DNA from: Geothrix limicola
Lineage (GTDB): Bacteria; Acidobacteriota; Holophagae; Holophagales; Holophagaceae
Reading direction: 5' to 3'
Assembly: GCF_030268085.1 (NCBI RefSeq)
Contig: NZ_BSDE01000003.1
Location: 372,001 to 436,000 of the forward strand
DNA length: 64,000 nucleotides
Part shown: positions 32,434 to 42,064 of the stretch, in pieces
How positions within the stretch are numbered: position 1 is the stretch's first letter
Layout of the letters: each line of letters opens with the position of its first letter
Made by a program: the position numbers and the translations under genes
The notes under the pieces: generated by a model
Databases searched by the model: none
What the model was told of the DNA's origin: nothing
Seen by the model: only the letters and a program-made list of their open reading frames with translations

Positions 32434-34521
32434 ATGGACCGCACCAACGACAGTGCACCTGCGGTGGGGCCCCTGGAGCAGCTGGCCATCAACACCATCC
32501 GTTTCCTGTCCGTGGATGCCATCCAGATGGCCAACAGCGGCCATCCCGGCCTACCCCTGGGCGCCGCACCCATGGCCTACACCCTGTGGACACGCTTCCT
32601 CCGGCACAACCCGGCCGATCCGTCGTGGTTCAACCGCGATCGTTTCGTCCTGTCGGCGGGTCACGGGTCCATGCTGCTCTACAGCCTGTTGCATCTGACG
32701 GGCTACGATCTGCCGCTGGAACAGTTTCACCATTTCCGCCAGTGGGGCAGCCGCATGCCGGGACATCCGGAGCGCGGCCTGACGCCCGGTGTGGAAGTCA
32801 CCACGGGTCCGCTGGGTCAGGGCTTTGGCAATGGCGTGGGCCTGGCCATGGCCGAAGCGCACCTGGCGGCTCGGTACAACCGGCCCGGGTTCGATCTCAT
32901 CAACCACCTCACGTATGGGCTGGTCAGTGATGGCGATCTCATGGAGGGCGTGGCCGCGGAATCGGCCTCCCTGGCGGGCCACCTGAAACTCGGGAAGCTC
33001 ATCTACCTCTACGATGACAACCGCGTCACGCTGGCGGCCTCGACGCAGCTTACCTTCACCGAGAACCTCGCCCTGCGCTTCGAATCCTACGGCTGGCATG
33101 TGGAAACCGTGGCGGACGGCAACGATGTGGAGGCCATCGCCCGCGCCATCGCCGCCGCCCAGGGCGAAACCACGCGGCCCTCGCTGATCCAGGTGCGGAC
33201 CCATCTCGGCTACGGATCACCGCACAAGCAAGACACCTTCACGGCCCATGGCTCACCCCTGGGTGTGGAGGAGGTGGCCTTGACGAAACAGAACCTCGGC
33301 TGGCCCCTGGAGCCAAGCTTCCACGTGCCCGCGGACGTGGAACGCCACTTCCGCGAAGCGGTCGAACGGGGGCGGATGGACGAAGCGGAATGGAAGGCGA
33401 CCTTCGCCCGCTACGAGGCGCAATATCCCGAGCTCGGCCGTGAACTGCGCCAGCTCATCCAGTCCGAACGGCCCCACGGGTGGGATTCGGGACTGCCGTC
33501 CTTCCCAGCCGATGCCAAGGGCATGGCCACCCGCGTCGCTTCGGGTGCGGCCCTCCAGGTCCTCGCCGCCGCGCTACCGGGCCTCATCGGTGGATCCGCG
33601 GACCTGAATCCCTCCACGGAAACCGAACTGAAAGGGATGGGCAATTTCCAGAGCCCCATTCGGGAAGTGGGGGATCTGCAGGGTTCGGCCGGCGGCGGTT
33701 GGAATCAAGCGGGGCGGAATCTGGCCTTCGGCGTGCGCGAGCATGCCATGGGCGCGGTCCTGAACGGGCTGGCGGCCCACGGCGGCCTCCTGCCCTTCGG
33801 GGCCACCTTCCTCACCTTTTCCGATTACCTGCGTCCTGCGATCCGCCTCGCCGCGCTGATGGAATTGCAGGTGATCTACGTGTTCACCCACGACAGCATC
33901 GGCATGGGCGAGGACGGCCCGACCCACCAACCGGTGGAGCATCTGGCCAGCCTGCGAGCCATCCCCGGCCTCATCGTCATCCGCCCCGGCGATGCCAATG
34001 AAACCGCGGTGGCCTGGCGGGTCGCCGTGGAATCGAACCATCGACCGGTGGCCCTGGTGCTCACGCGCCAGAACGTGCCGACCCTCGACCGCCACCGATT
34101 CGCCTCCGCGGAAGGCCTCCGTCGCGGTGCCTACGTCCTGGCGGACCCACCCAAGGATGCACCGCGCCTCATCCTCCTCGCGAGCGGATCCGAAATCGGC
34201 TTGATCGTGGCCGCCGCAGAGGAATTGCAGGCGAAGCAGATCCCCGTCCGCCTCGTCTCCATGCCGAGCTGGGAACTGTTCGAGGCCCAGCCCCAGGCCT
34301 ACCGTGACGCCGTGCTGCCCCCCTCCATCCAGGCGCGCCTCGCGGTCGAAGCCGGCGTGTCGCAGGGATGGCATCGCTACATCGGCAGTCGGGGAGATGT
34401 GATCGCCGTGGATCACTTCGGGGCCTCGGCCCCTGGGCCCACCCTGCTGCGCGAGTACGGGTTCAGCCCCGAGCATGTGTGTCAGCGCGCCCTGGCGCTG
34501 CTCGACGAGAAAGGCACCTGA
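32434..34521 (+). CDS. tkt: transketolase
   Basis: A 695-residue cytoplasmic enzyme that moves two-carbon units between sugar phosphates in the pentose phosphate pathway with thiamine diphosphate. Visible marks are [12 protein letters not shown] near the N-terminus, [14 protein letters not shown], the diphosphate-binding SDGDLMEG...YDDN motif, and in the second domain [18 protein letters not shown] with the family's catalytic-loop residues. The start follows GGAGG. It is the first gene of the operon; rpiB-type isomerase follows after three bases. Confidence 0.97.
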   Translation: MDRTNDSAPAVGPLEQLAINTIRFLSVDAIQMANSGHPGLPLGAAPMAYTLWTRFLRHNPADPSWFNRDRFVLSAGHGSMLLYSLLHLTGYDLPLEQFHHFRQWGSRMPGHPERGLTPGVEVTTGPLGQGFGNGVGLAMAEAHLAARYNRPGFDLINHLTYGLVSDGDLMEGVAAESASLAGHLKLGKLIYLYDDNRVTLAASTQLTFTENLALRFESYGWHVETVADGNDVEAIARAIAAAQGETTRPSLIQVRTHLGYGSPHKQDTFTAHGSPLGVEEVALTKQNLGWPLEPSFHVPADVERHFREAVERGRMDEAEWKATFARYEAQYPELGRELRQLIQSERPHGWDSGLPSFPADAKGMATRVASGAALQVLAAALPGLIGGSADLNPSTETELKGMGNFQSPIREVGDLQGSAGGGWNQAGRNLAFGVREHAMGAVLNGLAAHGGLLPFGATFLTFSDYLRPAIRLAALMELQVIYVFTHDSIGMGEDGPTHQPVEHLASLRAIPGLIVIRPGDANETAVAWRVAVESNHRPVALVLTRQNVPTLDRHRFASAEGLRRGAYVLADPPKDAPRLILLASGSEIGLIVAAAEELQAKQIPVRLVSMPSWELFEAQPQAYRDAVLPPSIQARLAVEAGVSQGWHRYIGSRGDVIAVDHFGASAPGPTLLREYGFSPEHVCQRALALLDEKGT

Positions 34522-34524
34522 ACC

Positions 34525-35007
34525 ATGGCCCGGTCTCCCGGAGTCCTGAAGTCCATCGGCATCGCTTCCGATCACGGCGGTCATGACCTCAAGCAGTACC
34601 TGGTCGGACGGCTGCGCCAAGCCGGTTACGACGTCACCGATTTCGGCAACGCTCACCCGATTCCCGAGGACGACTATCCGGATGTGGTCGTGCCCCTGGC
34701 CCGGGCCATCGCAGACGACCGGATCGCTCGCGGTGTGGCCATCTGCGGCAGCGGCGTGGGCGCGTGCGTGGTCGCCAACAAGGTGCCGGGGGTGCGGGCC
34801 TGCCTGATCCATGAATCCTATTCAGCGCATCAGGGCGTCGAGGATGACGATCTGAACCTGATCTGCCTGGGGGGCCTCGTGGTCGGTCAGGAGCTGGCCT
34901 GGGAACTGGTGGGGACCTTTCTCGCCGCGAGGTTCAGCGGCGCGGAACGCCATCGTCGCCGTCTCTCCAAAGTGGCGGCGCTGGAAGCCAAGGAGTCGGG
35001 ATCATGA
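34525..35007 (+). CDS. rpiB: RpiB/LacAB-family sugar-phosphate isomerase
   Basis: A 160-residue enzyme, most likely ribose-5-phosphate isomerase B, interconverting ribose 5-phosphate and ribulose 5-phosphate. The N-terminus GIASDHGGHDLKQYL, the catalytic Cys in AICGSGVGA and NKVPGVRACLIHESYSAHQGVEDDDLNLICLGG are diagnostic. It is three bases after tkt and overlaps tal by four bases, so translation is coupled. Confidence 0.93.
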   Translation: MARSPGVLKSIGIASDHGGHDLKQYLVGRLRQAGYDVTDFGNAHPIPEDDYPDVVVPLARAIADDRIARGVAICGSGVGACVVANKVPGVRACLIHESYSAHQGVEDDDLNLICLGGLVVGQELAWELVGTFLAARFSGAERHRRRLSKVAALEAKESGS

Positions 35008-36140
35008 AACTGAATCCTCTCAAGCTCATGGAATCGTTCGGGCAGTCCATCTGGCTCGACTACATCCGGAAGGATCTGATCACCAGCGGTGAGCTCCGGC
35101 GACTCATCGAGGAGGATGGCGTGAAGGGGATGACCTCCAACCCCGCCCTCTTCGAGAAGGCCCTGGCGGGAAGTCAGGCTTACGACGAGGACATCCTGCC
35201 CATGGTTCAAGAGGGCAAGGGGGCCAATGCCATCTACGAAGCCCTCAGCCAGCGCGACGTGCAAAGCGCCGCGGACGCCTTCCGGCCGCTCTACCAGCGG
35301 ACCGGCGGCAAGGATGGCTACGTCAGTCTGGAGGTCAACCCTCATCTGGCCCGCGACACCGAAGGCACGTTGCAGGAGGCCCGCCGGCTGTGGGCCGATC
35401 TGAACCGTCCCAACGTCTTCATCAAGGTTCCCGCCACGTCTGAAGGGCTCCCGGCCATCCGGCAACTCCTCAGTGAAGGCATCAACGTCAACATCACGCT
35501 GCTCTTCGGGTTGCCGCGCTACCGCCAGGTGGCGGAAGCCTACCTGGCCGGTCTCGAGGCTCGCCTGGCTCAAGGGGAGGACGTATCGAAGGTCGCCTCC
35601 GTGGCCAGTTTCTTCGTGAGCCGCGTCGATGCCGCGGTGGATCCCATGCTCGACAAGAAGGTCGCGCAGGGGGGCCCCACGGCCGACCTCGCCAAAGGGC
35701 TGCTGGGTCAGGTGGCGACGGCCAACGCCAAGCTGGCCTACCAGATCTACAAGGAGCTGTTTCATTCGCCCCGGTTCCAGAGCCTGGCCGAAAAGGGTGC
35801 TCGCACCCAGCGCCTCCTGTGGGCCAGCACGGGCACCAAGAACCCCGGCTACAGCGACGTCAAGTACATCGAGGCCCTCATCGGACCGGACACCGTCAAC
35901 ACCGTTCCCGTCGAAACCCTCCAAGCCTTCCGCGATCACGGCGTGCCGGAAGCCCGCCTGGACCAGGACATCCCGGCGGCCTCTCTCATCCTGGAGCAAT
36001 TGGCAGCGCTCGGTATCAGCCTGGATGCCGTGACCCAACGCCTGGAGGACGAGGGCGTCGAAGCCTTCAACAAACCCTTCGACAAGCTCCTGGCCGCGCT
36101 GGCGGCACGCACCACTGCCCATGCGATGAGAACCCCGTGA
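35004..36140 (+). CDS. tal: transaldolase
   Basis: A 378-residue enzyme of the longer transaldolase type found in actinobacteria and other high-GC bacteria. It moves a dihydroxyacetone unit between sedoheptulose 7-phosphate and glyceraldehyde 3-phosphate. Seen are SIWLDYIRKDLITSGEL, GMTSNPALFEKALAGS, the Schiff-base Lys in NVFIKVPAT, and NITLLFGLPRYRQV. It is not fused to glucose-6-phosphate isomerase. It overlaps the isomerase gene by ATGA and is seven bases before the GH15 gene. Confidence 0.95.
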   Translation: MKLNPLKLMESFGQSIWLDYIRKDLITSGELRRLIEEDGVKGMTSNPALFEKALAGSQAYDEDILPMVQEGKGANAIYEALSQRDVQSAADAFRPLYQRTGGKDGYVSLEVNPHLARDTEGTLQEARRLWADLNRPNVFIKVPATSEGLPAIRQLLSEGINVNITLLFGLPRYRQVAEAYLAGLEARLAQGEDVSKVASVASFFVSRVDAAVDPMLDKKVAQGGPTADLAKGLLGQVATANAKLAYQIYKELFHSPRFQSLAEKGARTQRLLWASTGTKNPGYSDVKYIEALIGPDTVNTVPVETLQAFRDHGVPEARLDQDIPAASLILEQLAALGISLDAVTQRLEDEGVEAFNKPFDKLLAALAARTTAHAMRTP

Positions 36141-36147
36141 CCCCGCC

Positions 36148-38580
36148 ATGACGAGCCCATCCGACCCCACCCCCCCGGGCTGGCCCGGCATCCCCCCGCG
36201 CTGGACCTCCAGCGCCAAGAGCGGGGTGGGCACGGCCCTCCGCGCCAGCGGCCGGACCTGGTTCACCCTCAGCCACGGCATTGTGAATGAGGTCTACTAC
36301 TCCCGCATCGACCAGGCCTGCACGCGCGACCTGGGGCTGATCGTGACGGACGGCGTGAGGTTTTTCTCCGAAGAGAAGCGTCATACGCAGCACGAGGTCA
36401 CGACCGTGGCCGACGGCATCCCGGCCTTCCGCGTGGTGAACACCTGTCGGGAGGGCAGGTACCGGATCGAAAAGGAGATCCTCGCCGATCCCTCCCGCGA
36501 AGTCGTGCTCCAGAGAATCACCTTCGTCCCCCTGGTGGGGACCCTCTCGGGCTATTCGGTCCATGTGCTGCTCGCCCCCCACCTGGAGAACGCGGGCAAC
36601 GGCAACACGGCCTGGGTGGACGAGGTCAAGGGCGTGCCCATGCTGCTGGCCGTGCGCAACGGCACGGCCCTGGCGCTGGCCTGTTCTGCGGGATGGAAGA
36701 AACGCTCGGCGGGCTTTGTGGGCGTCTCCGATGGCTGGCAGGATCTCCGCCAGCACAGCCAGATGGAATGGACCTACGACCGGGCCGAAAACGGCAACGT
36801 CGCCCTCACCGGCGAGGTGGACCTCATGGCCTCGCGGGGCCAGTTCGTTCTCGCCCTGGGGTTCGGCTTGACGCACACCGAGGCGGGACATCGCGCCATC
36901 GCCAGCCTATGGGATGGTTTCGACAAGGCCGCCGCGGATTACCGCGGCGACTGGGAGGCCTGGCAGCGGACGCTGCGGCCCCTGGAGCGACCGCGGCCCG
37001 GGGCGCGGGACCTCTACCGGGTGTCCACCGCCGTCCTGCGGACGCATGAATCCTCGCGCTTCCCCGGAGGCCTCATCGCCAGCCTTTCGATCCCCTGGGG
37101 CTTCTCCAAGGACGACGGAGACCTCGGCGGTTACCACCTGGCCTGGCCCCGGGACCTCGTGGAGAGTGCCGGTGGCTTGCTGGCGGCCGGAGCCCTCGAG
37201 GAGGTGGGCCGCATCCTCCGCTACCTCGCGGTCACCCAGGAGGCCGACGGCCACTGGCCCCAGAACATGTGGCTCGACGGGGCGCCCTACTGGAACGGCA
37301 TTCAAATGGATGAGACGGGGTTCCCCATCCTCCTGGTGGATCTCGCCCGGCGATCGGGGGCCCTGGCCGAACCCGACCTCGCCCGCCTGTGGCCCATGGT
37401 CCGAAGGGCCGCGGGATTCCTCGTTCAGAACGGGCCCGTCACCCAGCAGGACCGCTGGGAGGAGGATCCGGGCTACTCGCCGTTCACCCTGGCCGTGGAA
37501 GTGGCGGCACTCCTCTGCGCCGCAGATCTCGCGGATCAGGTCGAGCCGGGCCTTGCCGCTTATCTGCGGGAGACCGCCGACGCCTGGAACGCCGCCATCG
37601 AACGGTGGACCTATGTCACCGGCACCGACCTCGCCCGCGAGCTCGGCGTCGATGGCTACTATGTCCGCATCGCACCGACGGACGCCGCGGATGCCGCCTC
37701 CCCGGCCACCGGCTTCGTCCCCATCAAGAACCGACCGCCGGGACAGAGCGCCGAGGCCGCTTCGCACATCATCAGTCCGGATGCCCTCGCCCTGGTTCGG
37801 TTCGGCCTCCGGGCGGCGGACGATCCGCGCATCGTCAACACCGTCAAAGCCATCGATTCGCTCCTCAAAGTCGACACGCCGAGCGGCCCCCTGTGGCGGC
37901 GCTACAACGGCGATGGCTACGGCGAACATCAGGACGGCAGCCCGTTCGACGGCACGGGCATCGGCCGGCCCTGGCCCCTGCTGACCGGCGAGCGCGCGCA
38001 CTACGAGCTGGCCGCGGGCCGCCTCGAGGAGGCGGAAGCCCTCACCTCGGCCCTCTCGCGTTTCGCCAACGAAGGGGGCCTCCTGCCGGAACAGACCTGG
38101 GACGGCGCCGACAGCCCCGAGCACGAGCTGGTGTTCGGCAAGCCCACCGGATCGGCCATGCCGCTGGTCTGGGCCCACGCGGAGTACGTCAAGCTGTGCC
38201 GCTCCCTCGCCGATGGTCGGGTCTTCGACATGCCGCCCCAGCCGGTGCAGCGCTACCAGGTGCTTCGGGTGGATTCTCCCCACGCCATCTGGCGCTTCAA
38301 TCACAAATGCCTGCTGATGCCATTCGGCAAGCGCCTCCGCCTCGAGGTGCTCGAACCCGCCCTGGTCCACTGGAGTCCAGACGGATGGCGGACGATCATC
38401 GATACCCCGACCTGTGACACGGGGCTTGGCATCCACGTGGCCGACCTTCCCTCGGAAACGCTCCAGGCCGGCGTCCCGTTGAATTTCACCTTCTTCTGGC
38501 CTGCGGCGGCCCGCTGGGAAGGCCGCGATTTCACCGTCACCGTGGCGCCACCCACGTCTTCCCATCGAGGTCGCGCATGA
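36148..38580 (+). CDS. GH15 glucoamylase / glucodextranase-like enzyme
   Basis: An 810-residue enzyme without signal peptide. Residues 1-270 are the beta-sandwich domain of bacterial glucoamylases ([21 protein letters not shown]). Residues about 300-690 form the (alpha/alpha)6 barrel: [36 protein letters not shown] with the putative acid, and [19 protein letters not shown] with the catalytic base Glu. A C-terminal beta domain follows. By family it releases glucose from non-reducing ends of alpha-glucans; with no signal it probably acts on internal glycogen. It feeds the glucokinase and zwf encoded next; zwf overlaps by four bases. Confidence 0.9.
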   Translation: MTSPSDPTPPGWPGIPPRWTSSAKSGVGTALRASGRTWFTLSHGIVNEVYYSRIDQACTRDLGLIVTDGVRFFSEEKRHTQHEVTTVADGIPAFRVVNTCREGRYRIEKEILADPSREVVLQRITFVPLVGTLSGYSVHVLLAPHLENAGNGNTAWVDEVKGVPMLLAVRNGTALALACSAGWKKRSAGFVGVSDGWQDLRQHSQMEWTYDRAENGNVALTGEVDLMASRGQFVLALGFGLTHTEAGHRAIASLWDGFDKAAADYRGDWEAWQRTLRPLERPRPGARDLYRVSTAVLRTHESSRFPGGLIASLSIPWGFSKDDGDLGGYHLAWPRDLVESAGGLLAAGALEEVGRILRYLAVTQEADGHWPQNMWLDGAPYWNGIQMDETGFPILLVDLARRSGALAEPDLARLWPMVRRAAGFLVQNGPVTQQDRWEEDPGYSPFTLAVEVAALLCAADLADQVEPGLAAYLRETADAWNAAIERWTYVTGTDLARELGVDGYYVRIAPTDAADAASPATGFVPIKNRPPGQSAEAASHIISPDALALVRFGLRAADDPRIVNTVKAIDSLLKVDTPSGPLWRRYNGDGYGEHQDGSPFDGTGIGRPWPLLTGERAHYELAAGRLEEAEALTSALSRFANEGGLLPEQTWDGADSPEHELVFGKPTGSAMPLVWAHAEYVKLCRSLADGRVFDMPPQPVQRYQVLRVDSPHAIWRFNHKCLLMPFGKRLRLEVLEPALVHWSPDGWRTIIDTPTCDTGLGIHVADLPSETLQAGVPLNFTFFWPAAARWEGRDFTVTVAPPTSSHRGRA

Positions 38581-39959
38581 CGACATCCCTGCCGCCTTCC
38601 GATGCCTTCGTGTTCTTCGGGGCCACGGGTGATCTGGCCTTCAAGAAGGTGTTCCCGGCCCTTCAGGCGATGATCCGCCATCGGCACCTGGAGTGCCCGA
38701 TCATCGGAATCGCCAGGGCGGGCTGGAGCCTGGAGCGCCTCCAGGAGCGCGCGCGGGCGAGCCTCGTGGAGCACGGCGGGGGCCTCGACCCGGCCGCCTT
38801 CGAGAAACTCCTCACCCTCCTGCGGTACGTGGAGGGCGATTACCAGGAGCGGTCCACCTTCGACAGGCTTCGCGAGCAGCTTGGCCAGGCCGCCCATCCC
38901 CTTCACTACCTGGCCATCCCGCCCAGCATGTTCCCGACGGTCATCGAACACTTGGGGGCCTCCGGCTGCGCGAAGAATGCCCGGGTGATCGTCGAGAAGC
39001 CCTTCGGCCGCGACCTGGCTTCGGCGGTGCGCCTGAGCGAAACGATCCACACGGTGTTCGACGAATCTTCCGTTTTCCGCATCGATCACTACCTCGGAAA
39101 GGAGGCGGTGCAGAACCTCGTCGTCTTCCGTTTCGCCAACACCTTTCTCGAACCCATCTGGAACCGGAACTACGTCGAGAGCGTCCAGATCACCATGGCC
39201 GAATCATTTGGCGTCCAGGGCCGCGGCAGCTTCTATGAAGAGGCCGGCGCCATCCGCGATGTGGTGCAGAACCACCTCATGCAGGTGGTGGGATACCTCG
39301 CCATGGAGCCCCCCGCGACCACGTACCACGAATCCATCCGGGATGAACTCGTGAAGGTCTTCCGCCAGATTCGTCCCCTGGGACCCGACGACCTCGTCCG
39401 TGGGCAGTTCAAGGGCTACCGGAACGAAACGGGGGTTTCGCCGGATTCCGAAGTCGAGACCTTCGCGGCGCTGAGCCTGGTGATCGACTCGTGGCGCTGG
39501 GAGGGTGTGCCGTTCTACATTCGGGCCGGGAAGTGCCTTCCGGTGTCCACCACCGAAGTGATGGTCCGGCTCAAACGCCCGCCCCTGGCCCGCTTGGCCC
39601 TGGGCGATGAGAACCACCTCCGGTTGCGCCTGACACCCGAGTTGAGCATCGCGCTGGGGGCCCGGGTGAAGAAGCCAGGAGAGGCCATGGTGGGTGAGCC
39701 CACCGAGCTCACGCTCATCCACCACCCGTCGGGCGATGAGATGAGCGACTACGAGCGGCTCCTCGGGGAGGCGATGCAGGGAGACGCCACCCTGTTCGCG
39801 CGGCAGGATGCCGTGGAGGCGGCCTGGGCCATCGTGGATCCCGTGCTCGGCCAGGCGGCCCCGCTCCATCCCTACGAACCGGGCACCTGGGGGCCGATCG
39901 AGGCCGACCAGTTGATCGCCGCCACCGGGGACTGGGCTCAGCCGAAGGCCTCGCCATGA
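38577..39959 (+). CDS. zwf: glucose-6-phosphate dehydrogenase
   Basis: A 460-residue enzyme that oxidises glucose 6-phosphate to 6-phosphogluconolactone with reduction of NAD(P). The N-terminal nucleotide motif is [17 protein letters not shown], the active-site segment is RIDHYLGKE, and [16 protein letters not shown] follows. Length is slightly below the usual 480-500 residues but all core segments are present. It overlaps the GH15 and kinase genes by four bases each. Confidence 0.96.
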   Translation: MTTSLPPSDAFVFFGATGDLAFKKVFPALQAMIRHRHLECPIIGIARAGWSLERLQERARASLVEHGGGLDPAAFEKLLTLLRYVEGDYQERSTFDRLREQLGQAAHPLHYLAIPPSMFPTVIEHLGASGCAKNARVIVEKPFGRDLASAVRLSETIHTVFDESSVFRIDHYLGKEAVQNLVVFRFANTFLEPIWNRNYVESVQITMAESFGVQGRGSFYEEAGAIRDVVQNHLMQVVGYLAMEPPATTYHESIRDELVKVFRQIRPLGPDDLVRGQFKGYRNETGVSPDSEVETFAALSLVIDSWRWEGVPFYIRAGKCLPVSTTEVMVRLKRPPLARLALGDENHLRLRLTPELSIALGARVKKPGEAMVGEPTELTLIHHPSGDEMSDYERLLGEAMQGDATLFARQDAVEAAWAIVDPVLGQAAPLHPYEPGTWGPIEADQLIAATGDWAQPKASP

Positions 39960-40621
39960 TCATCCTCACCATCGATATCGGAGGGACGCACGTCAAGATG
40001 CTGGCCTCGGACCGGTCGGAGCCGCGCCGGTTCGAATCGGGTCCCTCCCTGCATCCGTCGCAGCTCGTGAAGAAGGTGAAGCAGCTCACCGCCGACTGGT
40101 CGTACGGGGCCCTTTCCGTGGGCTACCCCGGACCGGTCGTGCACGAACGCATCGCCGCCGAACCGAGGAACCTGGGCTCGGGCTGGGTAGGTTTCGACTT
40201 CGCCAAGGCCTTCGGGCTTCCCGTGAAACTCATCAATGACGCGGCCATGCAGGCGCTCGGCAGCTACCAGGGGGGCCGCATGCTCTTTCTCGGCCTCGGC
40301 ACCGGAATGGGGTCGGCCATGATCGTCGAAGGCCGCCTCGAACCCATGGAGCTCGCCCACCTGCCCTACCGGAAGGGACGGAGCTACGAAGACTACCTCG
40401 GGGCGGCGGGGATGAAACGCCTGGGCAAGGCGAAATGGCGCAAGCATGTGTGGGCCGTGGTCGCCCTGCTGCGTGAAGCGCTGGAGGCGGATTCCGTGGT
40501 CGTGGGGGGCGGCAACGCCTCGCGCCTGGGCCCGCTGCCGCCCGGTGTCCGCCCGGGGGATAACGCCAACGCCTTCCTCGGCGGATTTCGACTTTGGCAA
40601 GAAGGAGGGATCAACCCATGA
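39956..40621 (+). CDS. ppgK: ROK-family polyphosphate glucokinase-like kinase
   Basis: A 221-residue ROK kinase. The phosphate loop DIGGTHVKM, the sugar segment [17 protein letters not shown] and the second loop [11 protein letters not shown] are seen; it lacks the zinc-Cys motif of classical ROK repressors. Length and motifs fit polyphosphate glucokinases, which make glucose 6-phosphate from glucose and polyphosphate or ATP. It sits between zwf and gnd with four-base overlaps and would phosphorylate the glucose released by the GH15 enzyme. Confidence 0.85.
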   Translation: MIILTIDIGGTHVKMLASDRSEPRRFESGPSLHPSQLVKKVKQLTADWSYGALSVGYPGPVVHERIAAEPRNLGSGWVGFDFAKAFGLPVKLINDAAMQALGSYQGGRMLFLGLGTGMGSAMIVEGRLEPMELAHLPYRKGRSYEDYLGAAGMKRLGKAKWRKHVWAVVALLREALEADSVVVGGGNASRLGPLPPGVRPGDNANAFLGGFRLWQEGGINP

Positions 40622-41634
40622 AACTCGGAATGATCGGACTGGGAAGGATGGGCTCCAACATGGTACGGCGGCTCATGGGCGCGGGCCATGCGTGTGTGGT
40701 GTTCGACCGCTCGCCCGAGGCGGTGGAAGCGTTGGTGAAGGAAGGGGCCGAGGGGGCTTCGTCCATGGACGAGTTCGTCGCGAAGCTGCCCGGGCCGCGA
40801 GCCATCTGGCTGATGGTGCCGGCCGCCGGAGTGGACGCCGCCATCGACGACCTCGCGCCGCGGCTGGCCCCGGGGGACACCCTCATCGATGGCGGGAACT
40901 CGTACTACGTCGACGACATCCGCCGGGCCAAGCAACTCGCTTCCCTGGGGCTCCACTACCTCGACGTGGGCACCAGCGGCGGCGTGTGGGGATTGGAGCG
41001 GGGCTACTGCCAGATGATCGGCGGGGAGCCGGAAACGTTCCATCGGCTGGAACCGATCTTCGCGAGCCTTGCGCCACCGATGGCCTCGAGCCCGCGCACG
41101 CCCGGCCGCGAGAAGCGGGAACCGGGCACCGCTGAACTCGGGTACCTCCACTGCGGAAGCGCCGGGGCGGGCCACTTCGTGAAGATGGTCCACAACGGCA
41201 TCGAGTACGGCCTCATGGCTTCCTACGCGGAGGGCCTCAGCATCCTGCGTCACGCCAACGTCGGCACGAAGCCCCGCGAGGCCGATGCCGAAACCACGCC
41301 CCTGCGCGACCCCGAGTTGTACGCCTACGATTTCGACCTCGGGGCCATCGCCGAAGTCTGGCGACGGGGCAGCGTCGTGGCCTCCTGGCTGCTCGACTTG
41401 ACGGCCCAGGCCCTGCTCGAAGAACCGGATCTCGCGGGCTTCGCGGGGCGGGTTTCCGACTCCGGCGAAGGACGGTGGACCGTGAAGGCCGCCATCGACG
41501 AATCCGTGCCCGCGCCGGTCCTCAGCGCGGCGCTGTACCAGCGCTTCTCCTCCCGGGGCGAGGGGGACTATGCCGACAAGGTGCTTTCGGCGATGCGCCA
41601 TGCCTTCGGCGGGCACGCGGAGCGCAAGGTGTGA
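40618..41634 (+). CDS. gnd: 6-phosphogluconate dehydrogenase, short (YqeC/GntZ) type
   Basis: A 338-residue decarboxylating dehydrogenase giving ribulose 5-phosphate. The nucleotide motif [10 protein letters not shown], substrate-binding [10 protein letters not shown], and [21 protein letters not shown] and [16 protein letters not shown] are clear. It is of the short class (about 300-340 residues), which often prefers NAD. The start follows AAGGAGG and overlaps the kinase gene by four bases. It ends the operon. Confidence 0.94.
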   Translation: MKLGMIGLGRMGSNMVRRLMGAGHACVVFDRSPEAVEALVKEGAEGASSMDEFVAKLPGPRAIWLMVPAAGVDAAIDDLAPRLAPGDTLIDGGNSYYVDDIRRAKQLASLGLHYLDVGTSGGVWGLERGYCQMIGGEPETFHRLEPIFASLAPPMASSPRTPGREKREPGTAELGYLHCGSAGAGHFVKMVHNGIEYGLMASYAEGLSILRHANVGTKPREADAETTPLRDPELYAYDFDLGAIAEVWRRGSVVASWLLDLTAQALLEEPDLAGFAGRVSDSGEGRWTVKAAIDESVPAPVLSAALYQRFSSRGEGDYADKVLSAMRHAFGGHAERKV

Positions 41635-41767
41635 GCACCGAAGTCGACAGGAGACCCATCGAGGCGGCTTTCAAATTGATCGATGGAACAACTCATCTTG
41701 AAGGAGGAGATCTTCAAGGCATCGCATCGTTGCATGGAAGCGTTTGGTTTTTTAGCTATTTGAAATG

Positions 41768-41783
41768 TGGTTCGGATGGTGCT
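41768..41783 (+). promoter_or_regulatory. sigma-54 (-24/-12) promoter, strong match
   Basis: It reads TGGTTCGGATGGTGCT. TGG, CG and TGC plus final T match; it is nearly the same as the site at 4057. The inferred start leaves a short leader containing the ribosome site of the small gene. Confidence 0.55.
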
Positions 41784-41811
41784 TTCTCTCTCCTGACCCG
41801 AGGAGGCTCCC

Positions 41812-41991
41812 ATGAAACCAAGACCATCCATCCTGCGATCCGTGAACCCTGCGATCGCGGCCTCACAGACGGGCGTGCTGATCCATCGACCCATGAACCC
41901 CGCCACGCCAGGGCCTTTCAAGGGCATGCTCCAACTCGGTACCCAGCAGGCTCTGGACTACATGGTCGCCATCCTGCGCAAAAGCTGGTGA
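41812..41991 (+). CDS. small protein, 59 aa
   Basis: A short frame with a very strong ribosome site (GAGGAGG) and a sigma-54-like promoter 30 bases upstream. The product begins MKPRPSILRSVNPAIAAS, is Pro-rich in the middle and ends in an amphipathic helix (QLGTQQALDYMVAILRKSW). No membrane helix or signal is seen. I do not recognise it. It lies between gnd and the DUF748 gene. Confidence 0.65.
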   Translation: MKPRPSILRSVNPAIAASQTGVLIHRPMNPATPGPFKGMLQLGTQQALDYMVAILRKSW

Positions 41992-42064
41992 AGCCCCGAT
42001 CGAACCAGGTCTCGGCCCACCGCTGGCCGCCCCGGACAACCCTTCTTCAGGACGATTGGAACCG

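Noticed and set aside
34887-36281. Long minus-strand frame opposite tal
   Set aside because: High-GC shadow of the transaldolase gene; no ribosome site and no domain. The same holds for other long antisense frames, such as those at 36907-38586, 45580-46848 and 48796-50226.
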